From assembly GCF_029762515.1 (NCBI RefSeq), contig NZ_JARVGN010000067.1, forward strand, positions 1 to 7,509: 7,509 nucleotides of DNA, read 5' to 3'. The notes under the pieces are model-generated. The model saw only the letters and a list, made by a program, of their open reading frames with translations. It searched no databases and was not told the DNA's origin. How positions within the stretch are numbered: position 1 is the stretch's first letter; every line of letters begins with the position of its first letter. The position numbers were made by a program, and so were the translations under genes. This document shows, in pieces, positions 1-5,842 of the stretch. The stretch comes from Methanocalculus sp. (GTDB taxonomy: Archaea > Halobacteriota > Methanomicrobia > Methanomicrobiales > Methanocorpusculaceae).

Positions 1-24
1 CTACAGGCGGAGATAATTCACTTC

Positions 25-32
25 TTTTTTTT
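25..32 (+). terminator. T-run, possible archaeal terminator of an upstream gene
   Basis: Eight consecutive T residues follow a TAA at 14-16 that could end an upstream + strand gene cut off by the window edge. Archaeal transcription commonly terminates at T-runs without a strong hairpin. The run continues into TTATAC (31-36), about 20 bp before the ATG at 55, so the same bases could serve as the TATA region of the acetyltransferase gene. The two readings cannot be separated here. Confidence 0.3.
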
Positions 33-54
33 ATACAGCCACCATTCTTAGATT

Positions 55-501
55 ATGGTCATCATCCGAAGAATAGTACCAGAGGATTTTGAGGCAGTCT
101 CCCGGATTGAGGAACGGAGTTCTGGCTCAATTCAAGGTGCATATGTCTTCATCAGGCAGATGCAGGCAATAGCTGGCGATACATTCTTCGTCGCAGCGGC
201 AGATGGCGAAGTCGTCGGCTATACCATCGGATCCATCGTCAGCTCTTCCCCTGATACGGGATGGGTTCTCCGGCTCCAGGTGGCAGATCGCCATACGAGA
301 AAGGGAATCGGCCGGAAATTAATTGAGCAGCTCCTCACAACATTTGAAGAGACAGGGGTTGCGCAGGTACTCCTCTCGGTCTCACCAAAAAACCATGCGG
401 CTCTCCCCCTCTATCGCTCACTTGGATTTACTGAGGATTCATTTGAGCACGACTATTTCGGGCCGGGTCAGGAACGGCATATCCTGATACTACAATTCTG
501 A
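55..501 (+). CDS. GNAT family N-acetyltransferase (RimI-like)
   Basis: A 148-residue protein the length of a single GNAT domain. It is expected to transfer an acetyl group from acetyl-CoA to an amine, either a protein N-terminus or a small molecule, in the cytoplasm. The acetyl-CoA pyrophosphate-binding motif A is clear around residues 73-94 (LRLQVADRHTRKGIGRKLIEQL, including the R-K-G-I-G-R loop). Motif B follows at about 113-124 (NHAALPLYRSLGF), the typical N-x-x-A-x-x-L-Y-x-x-x-G-F signature of RimI-type enzymes. The N-terminal IRRIVPEDFEAVSRIE is the usual beta1/alpha1 opening. The ATG at 55 fits the domain start well. No Shine-Dalgarno sequence is visible ahead of it, so the message may be leaderless. 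It stands alone, 118 bp before the next gene, and its substrate cannot be told from sequence. Confidence 0.92.
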   Translation: MVIIRRIVPEDFEAVSRIEERSSGSIQGAYVFIRQMQAIAGDTFFVAAADGEVVGYTIGSIVSSSPDTGWVLRLQVADRHTRKGIGRKLIEQLLTTFEETGVAQVLLSVSPKNHAALPLYRSLGFTEDSFEHDYFGPGQERHILILQF

Positions 502-517
502 TCTGTATGCGCTTCAT

Positions 518-535
518 GGGTTCAGGGTGGAGCCT
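518..535 (+). other. Small hairpin downstream of the acetyltransferase gene
   Basis: GGGTTC (518-523) can pair with GAGCCT (530-535) across a six-base loop, with two G-U wobbles, 16 bases after the acetyltransferase stop. It may be a weak 3' end structure. There is no T-run after it, so a terminator role is not supported. The rest of this 118-bp spacer shows only a weak T-rich stretch near 588-594 as a possible promoter for the next gene. Confidence 0.2.
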
Positions 536-619
536 GCACGAAGAGAAGATGGCCGATACAATTGCTCAGGACGAGAGACACAATCAGTTTATCCACTAAA
601 ATGACAGAGAAGAGATCAT

Positions 620-1315
620 ATGCAGATCTCTTCCCTTCCTGAGGATCTGGAGAAGACATATGATAGCAAAAGGCCTTTAATATGGACAGAAATTGCGTAT
701 ATCATCTCTCCTTTCCTCTTTTTTCTGCCACTTCTTTTCCTTCTGCTCCTCATGCTTCCGGAAGGGAGAATGCTTCAGTTTCTCAGCCTTCTGGCTGCAT
801 ATGTCATCCCGCCAGCCGGAAAGGAGTCGGTTATTCCATGTGCCATCATTCTCGGATATGACTGGTGGATGATCGCCTCGGCTGTTTTTATCATAGATTG
901 TGCAAGCGCATGCTTTATCGCAATGAATTTTCACCATATAGCGAAAATCCCATGGTTTGGAGAGATCTTCATGAAATGTAACGAGAGTATGAAGAGGATC
1001 TCAGAAACGAATTCATGGATATCACGGCTCTCCCTCTTCGGACTCTTCCTCTTTATCTTTTTCCCTCTTCAGGGATCAGGGGCGATTAACGGGACCATCC
1101 TCAGCAGGGTTATGGGCATTAGCCCTCGTCCGGCATTCCTCTGTATTATTGCAGGATCCGGGTTGTCAGCCCTTACCATTGCCTCAGGTATCGCACTCAT
1201 AGATAGTTTTACTGGCCATAATATCGTTGCAATCATAACCATTCTCCTGCTTATCATCATCGGGGCTATCGTCATTTTCTACCTTCACAAAGCCAGGGGA
1301 TCATATTGTCGATAG
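620..1315 (+). CDS. Small multi-drug export family membrane protein (PF06695/COG2426-like)
   Basis: A 231-residue polytopic membrane protein with about five or six hydrophobic segments: roughly 24-46, 52-64, 82-105, 136-150, 170-192 and 200-222. A cytoplasmic-looking N-terminus (1-20) precedes them. The family signature is the paired proline/glycine-rich re-entrant motifs: PPAGKESVIPCAIILG at 64-79 and, in the second half, FGLFLFIFFPLQGSGA at 140-155. These resemble the P-G-G/E-x-x-I-P and F-x-x-I-P-L-P-G-T-G-A motifs of proteins annotated as putative small multi-drug export proteins. The transport role is named by homology and poorly tested, and no substrate can be inferred. The ATG at 620 is preceded by a purine-rich GAGAAGAGAT stretch that may act as a ribosome-binding site. 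The gene is separated from both neighbours and probably has its own transcript. GC content looks lower than in the genes downstream, as expected for a membrane protein. Confidence 0.85.
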   Translation: MQISSLPEDLEKTYDSKRPLIWTEIAYIISPFLFFLPLLFLLLLMLPEGRMLQFLSLLAAYVIPPAGKESVIPCAIILGYDWWMIASAVFIIDCASACFIAMNFHHIAKIPWFGEIFMKCNESMKRISETNSWISRLSLFGLFLFIFFPLQGSGAINGTILSRVMGISPRPAFLCIIAGSGLSALTIASGIALIDSFTGHNIVAIITILLLIIIGAIVIFYLHKARGSYCR

Positions 1316-1326
1316 CCTCCCCCCGT

Positions 1327-1341
1327 GAAAACCCTTAATGT
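1327..1341 (+). promoter_or_regulatory. Candidate BRE/TATA promoter for the DJ-1 gene run
   Basis: A-rich GAAAAC (1327-1332) followed by CTTAATGT (1334-1341) resembles an archaeal BRE plus TATA box. Its centre is about 27 bp before the ATG at 1365, which would put the transcription start at or next to the start codon. That agrees with the absence of a Shine-Dalgarno sequence upstream of 1365. The match to the TATA consensus is only partial. Confidence 0.35.
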
Positions 1342-1364
1342 GATTGTTTCCGATACCAGTATAC

Positions 1365-1880
1365 ATGAAACTCTTGGTAGCAGTTGCACCAGATCGGTTC
1401 CGTGATGAAGAACTGAGTGAGCCGATGAAGATATTCAAGGCAAAGGGAATAGAAACAGTCATAGGATCCACACAGACCGGTGAGTGCATGGGAATGATTG
1501 GGGACCGTGTGGAGGCGACCGTAACATTTGGTGACGTTTCCGCTGCCGAATTCGATGGCATCGTGATCATCGGCGGACTCGGAGCACAGGATTTCTTCTG
1601 GAGCAGCCGGGAGCTGGTTTCGCTTGTGAGTGACTTTAATGAGAAGGGAAAAGTCGTTGCAGCCATCTGCCTCTCCCCGGCTGTCCTCGCGCTTGCAGGT
1701 GTTCTCAAGGGTAAGAAGGCAACGGTCTTTGAAAGCCCCGCTTCAATCTATGCGATGAAAGAGGGGGGTGCATCCCTGCAGAATGATCCGGTTGTTGTCG
1801 ACGGAAAGATCATAACTGCAAATGGACCAACTGCTGCAAAGGCATTTGGTGAAGCGATCGTCTCGACACTGAATGCATAA
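1365..1880 (+). CDS. DJ-1/PfpI family protein
   Basis: A 171-residue single-domain protein of the class I glutamine amidotransferase-like superfamily. The N-terminal strand MKLLVAVAPDRFRDEEL is typical of DJ-1/PfpI. Glu16 aligns with the conserved acidic residue that sits beside the catalytic cysteine (Glu18 in human DJ-1). The nucleophile elbow is VVAAICLSPAVLALAGVLKGKKAT, with Cys102 as the candidate reactive cysteine. Leu follows the cysteine instead of the His of PfpI-type proteases (C-H-G-P), so the protein is closer to the DJ-1 C-A-G-P type. Family members are variously described as chaperones, deglycases/glyoxalases or proteases, and the exact reaction is unknown here. I chose ATG 1365 over a TTG at 1344 because MKLLVAV is the normal domain start. 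The stop overlaps the start region of the glycosyltransferase gene, suggesting an operon. Confidence 0.92.
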   Translation: MKLLVAVAPDRFRDEELSEPMKIFKAKGIETVIGSTQTGECMGMIGDRVEATVTFGDVSAAEFDGIVIIGGLGAQDFFWSSRELVSLVSDFNEKGKVVAAICLSPAVLALAGVLKGKKATVFESPASIYAMKEGGASLQNDPVVVDGKIITANGPTAAKAFGEAIVSTLNA

Positions 1881-2580
1881 CACCATGGATTTGGTACCTG
1901 AGAAGGATTGCAGCCTTATCATTCCTGCATATAATGAGGAGGAGAGGATAGGCAGCCTCCTCATCGATCTCATCGGATTTGGCGGTGAGATCATCATTAT
2001 TTCAGATGGAACCGATGCAACAGCCTCGATCGTCTCCCGGTTCACCGTGGAGAATCCCGACTGCGATATCACCTGCATCTCTTCTCCTGATCGGCTCGGC
2101 AAAGGCGGCGGCATAGCCAGGGGCATGAAAAAGGCCACACGAAAGTATATCGGTTTTATGGATGCCGATGGCTCAACGGGCATTGAAGAGATGAACCAGA
2201 TCTTCTCGCACCTCGATCAGGCAGATGGCGTGATCGGATCACGATGGATGCCCGAATCAATGATCCCGATCAGGCAGGGATTGATGCGCAGGGTCCAGAG
2301 CAGGGTCTTTAATATCCTGATACGCATCCTCTTTGGGCTGCCATATGCAGATACACAATGCGGAGCAAAGGCATTCCGGCGGGAATTAATCGACAGCATA
2401 CTAAATACGGTGGAGTCCACCGGCTTTGAGTTTGATGTCGAGCTCCTCTGGAGAGCCCATAATGCCGGGTATGACGTGATCGAGCTGCCGATCAGCTGGA
2501 GTGACCGGGGCGGATCAAGCGTCAGGATGACTGACTCGATAGCGATGCTTGCAGGACTCCTCAGGATACGCATTCGATGA
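1873..2580 (+). CDS. GT2 family glycosyltransferase, dolichyl-phosphate sugar transferase-like
   Basis: A 235-residue GT-A fold glycosyltransferase resembling dolichyl-phosphate mannose/glucose synthases. Motifs in order: LIIPAYNEEERI at about 15-26 (nucleotide-sugar site opening), SDGTDAT at 44-50, the metal-binding DXD motif in FMDADGS at 95-101, IGSRW at 121-125, DTQCGAKAFRR at 160-170 (strongly reminiscent of Alg5-type enzymes), FEFDVELLWRA at 186-196 and W-S-D-R-G-G-S-S-V at 209-217. There is no C-terminal membrane anchor, so it would act at the cytoplasmic membrane face by charging a lipid phosphate with a sugar. Sugar and acceptor are not identifiable. The usual D-D-G-S is S-D-G-T here. 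The start is ATG 1873, inside the end of the DJ-1 gene; ATG 1885, just after that stop, is an equally reasonable start four residues in. The stop shares ATGA with the next gene, so translation is probably coupled. Confidence 0.92.
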   Translation: MHNTMDLVPEKDCSLIIPAYNEEERIGSLLIDLIGFGGEIIIISDGTDATASIVSRFTVENPDCDITCISSPDRLGKGGGIARGMKKATRKYIGFMDADGSTGIEEMNQIFSHLDQADGVIGSRWMPESMIPIRQGLMRRVQSRVFNILIRILFGLPYADTQCGAKAFRRELIDSILNTVESTGFEFDVELLWRAHNAGYDVIELPISWSDRGGSSVRMTDSIAMLAGLLRIRIR

Positions 2581-4370
2581 AAGATATATCACCGGAAGAC
2601 CGGATTCAACAGGCATTTCTCCTCCACGAGACAGGAGCATATGAAGAGTCGTTGGCACTCTGCAGCGGATCAAAGGAGATTGCGCTTGAGATCCTGGCTG
2701 CTGAGAATCTGCTCGCACTCGGGAGGCTGGGCGATGCCGAGGCTGCCTTTTTGGATCTCATCTCCACAATTCCCGGCTCTTCAAAGGCACATCTCGGGCT
2801 CGCAGAGGTGTTCAGGAGGAGAGGGGATATCCCTGCTGCGACAGCCGGATATGCCGAGGCGATCCGCCTCGACCAGCAGAACCCTGTAGCACTCAGGGAG
2901 TATTCCCGGATCCTTGCCGGGAAGGGAGATCATCGTGGCGCCATTCCCGTACAGAAAGCCCTTGTCCGGATCTCACAGAACCCCCCGGATTGCCTCCTTC
3001 TTCTCAGGTCACTGGTTGCGATTGGGGAGGCTGATGAGGCAATTGCCATATACAGGCAGATGAAACCGGCGGGAGGGGAAAACCCCGGGTACATCGAGGC
3101 ATTAATCGCATCCAAACGATATGCCGAGGCAGCAGATGCAGCTGAAGAGGCATGGATCAGGGAGAGCGATCTGATCTATCTCCGCCTCTGGCTATCTGCC
3201 CTTGCACGGATTGATCCGGCAGAGGCATATGCACGCTATAGAGGGTACATCCGGGAGTTTAGAGACTGCGAACTCCTCTTCTCAGCAGTGCTGCTTGCAA
3301 AACAGCTTCACTCCTATGATGAGGCGATTTTAATGCTCCGCTCTCTCAGGGAGATGCAGGATGAGCCGATTTACCACCTTCTTCTCTGCGATCTGCTCAG
3401 GGCGAAAGGCGAGATGGATGCAGCAGGGGAAGAATATGCAGTGCTCCTCTCAGAACAGCTCGGTTCATTTGAACACCCGGAGTCGCTGAAGGTGATCATC
3501 GAAAAATATATCGCCTTCCTTGAGTTGGCAAAGGGACAGGATTCCGTGATCGAGGAGATCAAAGGCCTCCTCGAACCGCATCCGTCATGGGTCTGCCTGG
3601 TCTCGATGGGAGAGATGTATGAACGCTATGGTGATCTCTCCCGTGCCCGCGATACCTTCTACCGGGGATACCGGAGCCACTATCTCCGTGGAGGCATCCC
3701 ATATGCCGCATTTTCTGCACGAAACCACGAGTGGCGTGAGGCTGAGAAGGTGATCCTCTATATCCTCTCACATATCCAAAGAGCAGAGGATCTCGAGATG
3801 GTGGCAGGGGAGATTGTCCATGGTAAGGAGAAACTGTACCAGAACATGAAGATCACCCATGGACTCATCGGGCAGCTCATGGATATGATCCCGGATCTCA
3901 CGGCAAACGGGAGAGAGATCCTCGCAGTCGCCTCCCTTTATGCGGCATCCGATGCCCTTGACAAAAGGGATTACCAGGCATGCAAGGAACACTGCCTGAC
4001 CGGGCTTGATATGATGCCCTGTTATCCCTCCTCGATCAGAATTGAGGATTTTATCCCCCTCCTCTCGCAGGCAAAAGATCATGCACTCTCTGAAAGGCCG
4101 GTGATACAGAGGATGCAGGCGGATGCGGTTTCCGAAGAGATACCGATTGCGGAGAGGCTGATGCTCACCGAAAAGGAGGAGAAAGCTGCAGCCTTCATCC
4201 GGGAGCATTCGGAAGCAACTGAGATGGAACTCAGATCTCTTCTCGGCACGAGGCGTGTTGCCGGGATCATCAATGAGATTATCAGGAAGGCAGGCAAAGA
4301 AGGGATCAGCATAATCGAGAAGCGTGGCATCTCAGAGAATGGGGAGATATATGCCTGGATCTTTAGATAA
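2577..4370 (+). CDS. TPR-repeat protein with C-terminal winged-helix-like domain
   Basis: A 597-residue soluble, almost entirely helical protein. TPR-like helix pairs are readable at about 37-68, 70-103, 104-137, 138-165, 232-263, 264-297 and 337-365, with the typical G-x-x-x-x-A pattern (for example KAHLGLAEVFRRRGDIPAAT). More degenerate helical repeats run to about 500. Residues 531-597 look different: LTEKEEKAAAFIREHSEATEMELRSLLG, then RRVAGIINEIIRKAG, then a beta-hairpin-like ISIIEKRGISENGEIYAWIF. That order of helices and wing resembles a winged helix, suggesting nucleic-acid or protein binding. The ATG at 2577 overlaps the glycosyltransferase stop as ATGA and has AGGA at 2563-2566, about ten bases upstream. 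Its 3' end overlaps the BrxD-like ATPase gene by 20 bp. TPRs scaffold complexes, so the ATPase is its most likely partner by inference. No specific family is recognised. Confidence 0.85.
   Translation: MKDISPEDRIQQAFLLHETGAYEESLALCSGSKEIALEILAAENLLALGRLGDAEAAFLDLISTIPGSSKAHLGLAEVFRRRGDIPAATAGYAEAIRLDQQNPVALREYSRILAGKGDHRGAIPVQKALVRISQNPPDCLLLLRSLVAIGEADEAIAIYRQMKPAGGENPGYIEALIASKRYAEAADAAEEAWIRESDLIYLRLWLSALARIDPAEAYARYRGYIREFRDCELLFSAVLLAKQLHSYDEAILMLRSLREMQDEPIYHLLLCDLLRAKGEMDAAGEEYAVLLSEQLGSFEHPESLKVIIEKYIAFLELAKGQDSVIEEIKGLLEPHPSWVCLVSMGEMYERYGDLSRARDTFYRGYRSHYLRGGIPYAAFSARNHEWREAEKVILYILSHIQRAEDLEMVAGEIVHGKEKLYQNMKITHGLIGQLMDMIPDLTANGREILAVASLYAASDALDKRDYQACKEHCLTGLDMMPCYPSSIRIEDFIPLLSQAKDHALSERPVIQRMQADAVSEEIPIAERLMLTEKEEKAAAFIREHSEATEMELRSLLGTRRVAGIINEIIRKAGKEGISIIEKRGISENGEIYAWIFR
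4341..4346 (+). promoter_or_regulatory. Shine-Dalgarno site that decides the ATPase start
   Basis: GGGGAG lies four bases before ATG 4351, within the last codons of the TPR gene. It supports 4351 as the start over the upstream in-frame GTG at 4324 and ATG at 4339. The spacing is short, and coupling to the overlapping upstream reading frame may help initiation. Confidence 0.5.
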
Positions 4371-5646
4371 TACACAGGATGACCGGAAACTTCAGAGTAT
4401 CGGGATCATCAATGCCCTCCGCCGGGGCACTGTCCCGGCAGAAGGGCTTGAACGGCTCGCAGTCGGTATCGCGACCGAGGAGCATGTGATCGCCGATCAG
4501 CTTCAGTATGTGGCAGCCGGACGATCAGACCTGAAGTTTTTCAGGGGCGACTTTGGGAGCGGGAAGACCTTTCTGATCTGCCGTGCCCTTGAGATTGCGA
4601 GAAACACCGGGTTTGCAACTGCTCATGTCGTCATCTCTCCGGACACCCCGCTCCACAAGCTTGCCGCCCTCTATCGTGCCATTGCACAGAACCTCCGGAC
4701 CGGGACCGGCGAGGCTGCATTAAAGAGTATCATAGATACCTGGATCTTTGGGATCGAAGAACGGCTGATCGAGTCGCTTGGCGAGGAGGATGAAGAGCGG
4801 CTGGCAGCGGCTGCTTCGGAAGAGATCGAGGCGTCCCTCCTAAGGATATCCGAAGAGAACTCCGGCCTCGCGGCTGCGGTCAGGACATACTACCAGGCAA
4901 ACAACCGGGGCGACTTCGCTATCGCACAGGCAGCCCTCGGCTGGATATCCGGCGAGGAGACGGTCGGCAGGAGTTTCAAGTCCGAGGCAGGCCTGAAAGG
5001 AGCAGTGGATGAAGGCTCTGCCCTCCCCTTCCTCCGTGGACTGACGAGGATCATCGTCCAGGCAGGGTACCGGGGCCTGGCGATCGCCTTTGATGAGGCG
5101 GAGACGACACAGGGGTCATCCCGGCTGCTCCGCGAGAAAGGATATGTGAACCTGAGGCGGATCATCGATTCTGTTGACAGAAATGAGATGCCCCACTCCT
5201 TCCTCCTCTTCACGGGAACTCCATCCTTCTTTGAGGGACCAAAAGGGATCAGGTCGCTCCCCCCGCTCTATGACCGGTTGCAGGTGATGGAGGATGACGG
5301 GTTTGCGAATCCTCTCCAGACCCAGATCGTTCTTCAGCGGTTTGATGAGAGGAGGCTCTTTGAGGTGGCATCCCGGGTCATTGAGATCTATGGCGAGGCA
5401 TATGCGGAGGTTGACCCGGAACGGGTGAACCTCAGGTTCATACGGGCGATGATCGACCGGATCACACTCCGGTTTGGCGGCCGGATCGATGTGATCCCCC
5501 GGATATTCCTGCGTGAGTTTGTGGATATCCTTGACAAATGCACACTCCATGCTGCCTACGATCCGATGGAGAAGTACCGGTTTGAGGGCGTTGGTATGCC
5601 TGAACTGAAGGAGGAGGAGCGGGCAGTGATGGAGGTTGAGTGGTAA
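4351..5646 (+). CDS. BrxD-like P-loop ATPase (DUF2791)
   Basis: A 431-residue AAA-type ATPase of the DUF2791 family, whose best-known member is BrxD of BREX phage defence. It opens with a helical region (IGIINALRRGTVPAEGLERLAVG, about 16-39) characteristic of the family. Walker A is GDFGSGKT at 66-73. Walker B is GLAIAFDEAE at 242-251, with D248/E249. A sensor-1-like LLFTGTPSFFEG is at 285-296 and an arginine-bearing LYDRL at 306-310. A long acidic, helical insert (about 130-230) lies between the Walker motifs. The C-terminal helical segment RIFLREFVDILD (384-395) closes the family core. It should bind and hydrolyse ATP in the cytoplasm, probably acting on DNA or a DNA-bound complex (inference from BREX). 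No BrxA/B/C, PglX, PglZ or BrxL gene is visible in the window, so I do not assign the symbol. The overlap with the TPR gene points to joint expression. Confidence 0.88.
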   Translation: MPGSLDNTQDDRKLQSIGIINALRRGTVPAEGLERLAVGIATEEHVIADQLQYVAAGRSDLKFFRGDFGSGKTFLICRALEIARNTGFATAHVVISPDTPLHKLAALYRAIAQNLRTGTGEAALKSIIDTWIFGIEERLIESLGEEDEERLAAAASEEIEASLLRISEENSGLAAAVRTYYQANNRGDFAIAQAALGWISGEETVGRSFKSEAGLKGAVDEGSALPFLRGLTRIIVQAGYRGLAIAFDEAETTQGSSRLLREKGYVNLRRIIDSVDRNEMPHSFLLFTGTPSFFEGPKGIRSLPPLYDRLQVMEDDGFANPLQTQIVLQRFDERRLFEVASRVIEIYGEAYAEVDPERVNLRFIRAMIDRITLRFGGRIDVIPRIFLREFVDILDKCTLHAAYDPMEKYRFEGVGMPELKEEERAVMEVEW

Positions 5647-5659
5647 GAGAAGGAATCCA

Positions 5660-5698
5660 TTTTCTTGTTTGGGCTGTAATGTCTGCTGAACAAGAGAA
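5660..5698 (+). other. Hairpin just after the ATPase gene
   Basis: TTTTCTTGTT (5660-5669) pairs with AACAAGAGAA (5689-5698) over ten base pairs with one G-U, around a 19-base loop. It begins 13 bases after the ATPase stop. It may mark or protect the 3' end of the upstream message. The stem is A/T-rich and no T-run follows, so it is not a classical intrinsic terminator. Confidence 0.35.
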
Positions 5699-5708
5699 AG
5701 CCGCACTA

Positions 5709-5760
5709 TGACAACGCTTGGGAAGAAAGGATATAATGCAAAAAAACAATCACGTTGTCA
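5709..5760. repeat. 8-bp inverted repeat flanking the candidate promoter of the AlbA_2 gene
   Basis: TGACAACG (5709-5716) and CGTTGTCA (5753-5760) are perfect inverted copies separated by 36 bp. The candidate TATA box lies between them, and the right arm covers the predicted transcription start. This geometry would suit a regulator that loops or occludes the promoter. An 8-bp pair at any spacing in a spacer this long is expected by chance roughly 0.3 times, so the evidence is modest. Confidence 0.4.
5725..5738 (+). promoter_or_regulatory. Candidate BRE/TATA promoter for the AlbA_2 gene
   Basis: GAAAGG (5725-5730) directly followed by ATATAATG (5731-5738) is the best archaeal BRE/TATA match in the window. 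It predicts a transcription start near 5757-5762 and a leader of about 80 bases ahead of the ATG at 5843. Confidence 0.45.
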
Positions 5761-5766
5761 AAATCT

Positions 5767-5806
5767 GCTTCACCCAATATTGATTCTGCACCCGGCAATG
5801 TGAAGC
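5767..5806. repeat. Inverted repeat in the probable leader of the AlbA_2 gene
   Basis: GCTTCAC (5767-5773) and GTGAAGC (5800-5806) are perfect inverted copies around a 26-base interval that contains the 8-bp palindrome CAATATTG (5775-5782). In RNA this could form a stem-loop in the 5' leader; in DNA it could be an operator. The function is unknown. Confidence 0.35.
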
Positions 5807-5831
5807 CTCAAGGTCATAGTAAACACTAATT

Positions 5832-5835
5832 GGAG
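5832..5835 (+). promoter_or_regulatory. Shine-Dalgarno site of the AlbA_2 gene
   Basis: GGAG lies seven bases before ATG 5843. It fixes the start choice for this gene and shows that this transcript is not leaderless, unlike what is suggested for several neighbours. Confidence 0.6.
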
Positions 5836-5842
5836 CATTTCA

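Noticed and set aside
516..599. 27-codon + strand ORF in the spacer after the acetyltransferase gene (MGSGWSLHEEKMADTIAQDE...)
   Set aside because: It has no Shine-Dalgarno sequence, no promoter match at leaderless distance and no recognisable feature; an ORF this short arises easily by chance.
601..642. 13-codon ORF overlapping the start of the membrane protein gene, as a possible leader peptide
   Set aside because: It has no ribosome-binding site and no regulatory codon run, and it overlaps the real start in another frame without a clear mechanism.
1344..1364. TTG start extending the DJ-1 protein by seven residues
   Set aside because: MKLLVAV at 1365 is the normal first strand of the fold, and the extension would overlap the predicted transcription start region.
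4324..4350. GTG (4324) or ATG (4339) start for the BrxD-like ATPase
   Set aside because: ATG 4351 has GGGGAG just upstream, while the extension reads as part of the TPR gene's end and adds no family residues.
5116..5706. Long open frame on the - strand across the end of the ATPase gene
   Set aside because: It lies almost wholly opposite the ATPase coding region, gives a low-complexity peptide rich in Pro/His/Leu with no recognisable domain, and the + strand product has clear Walker motifs.
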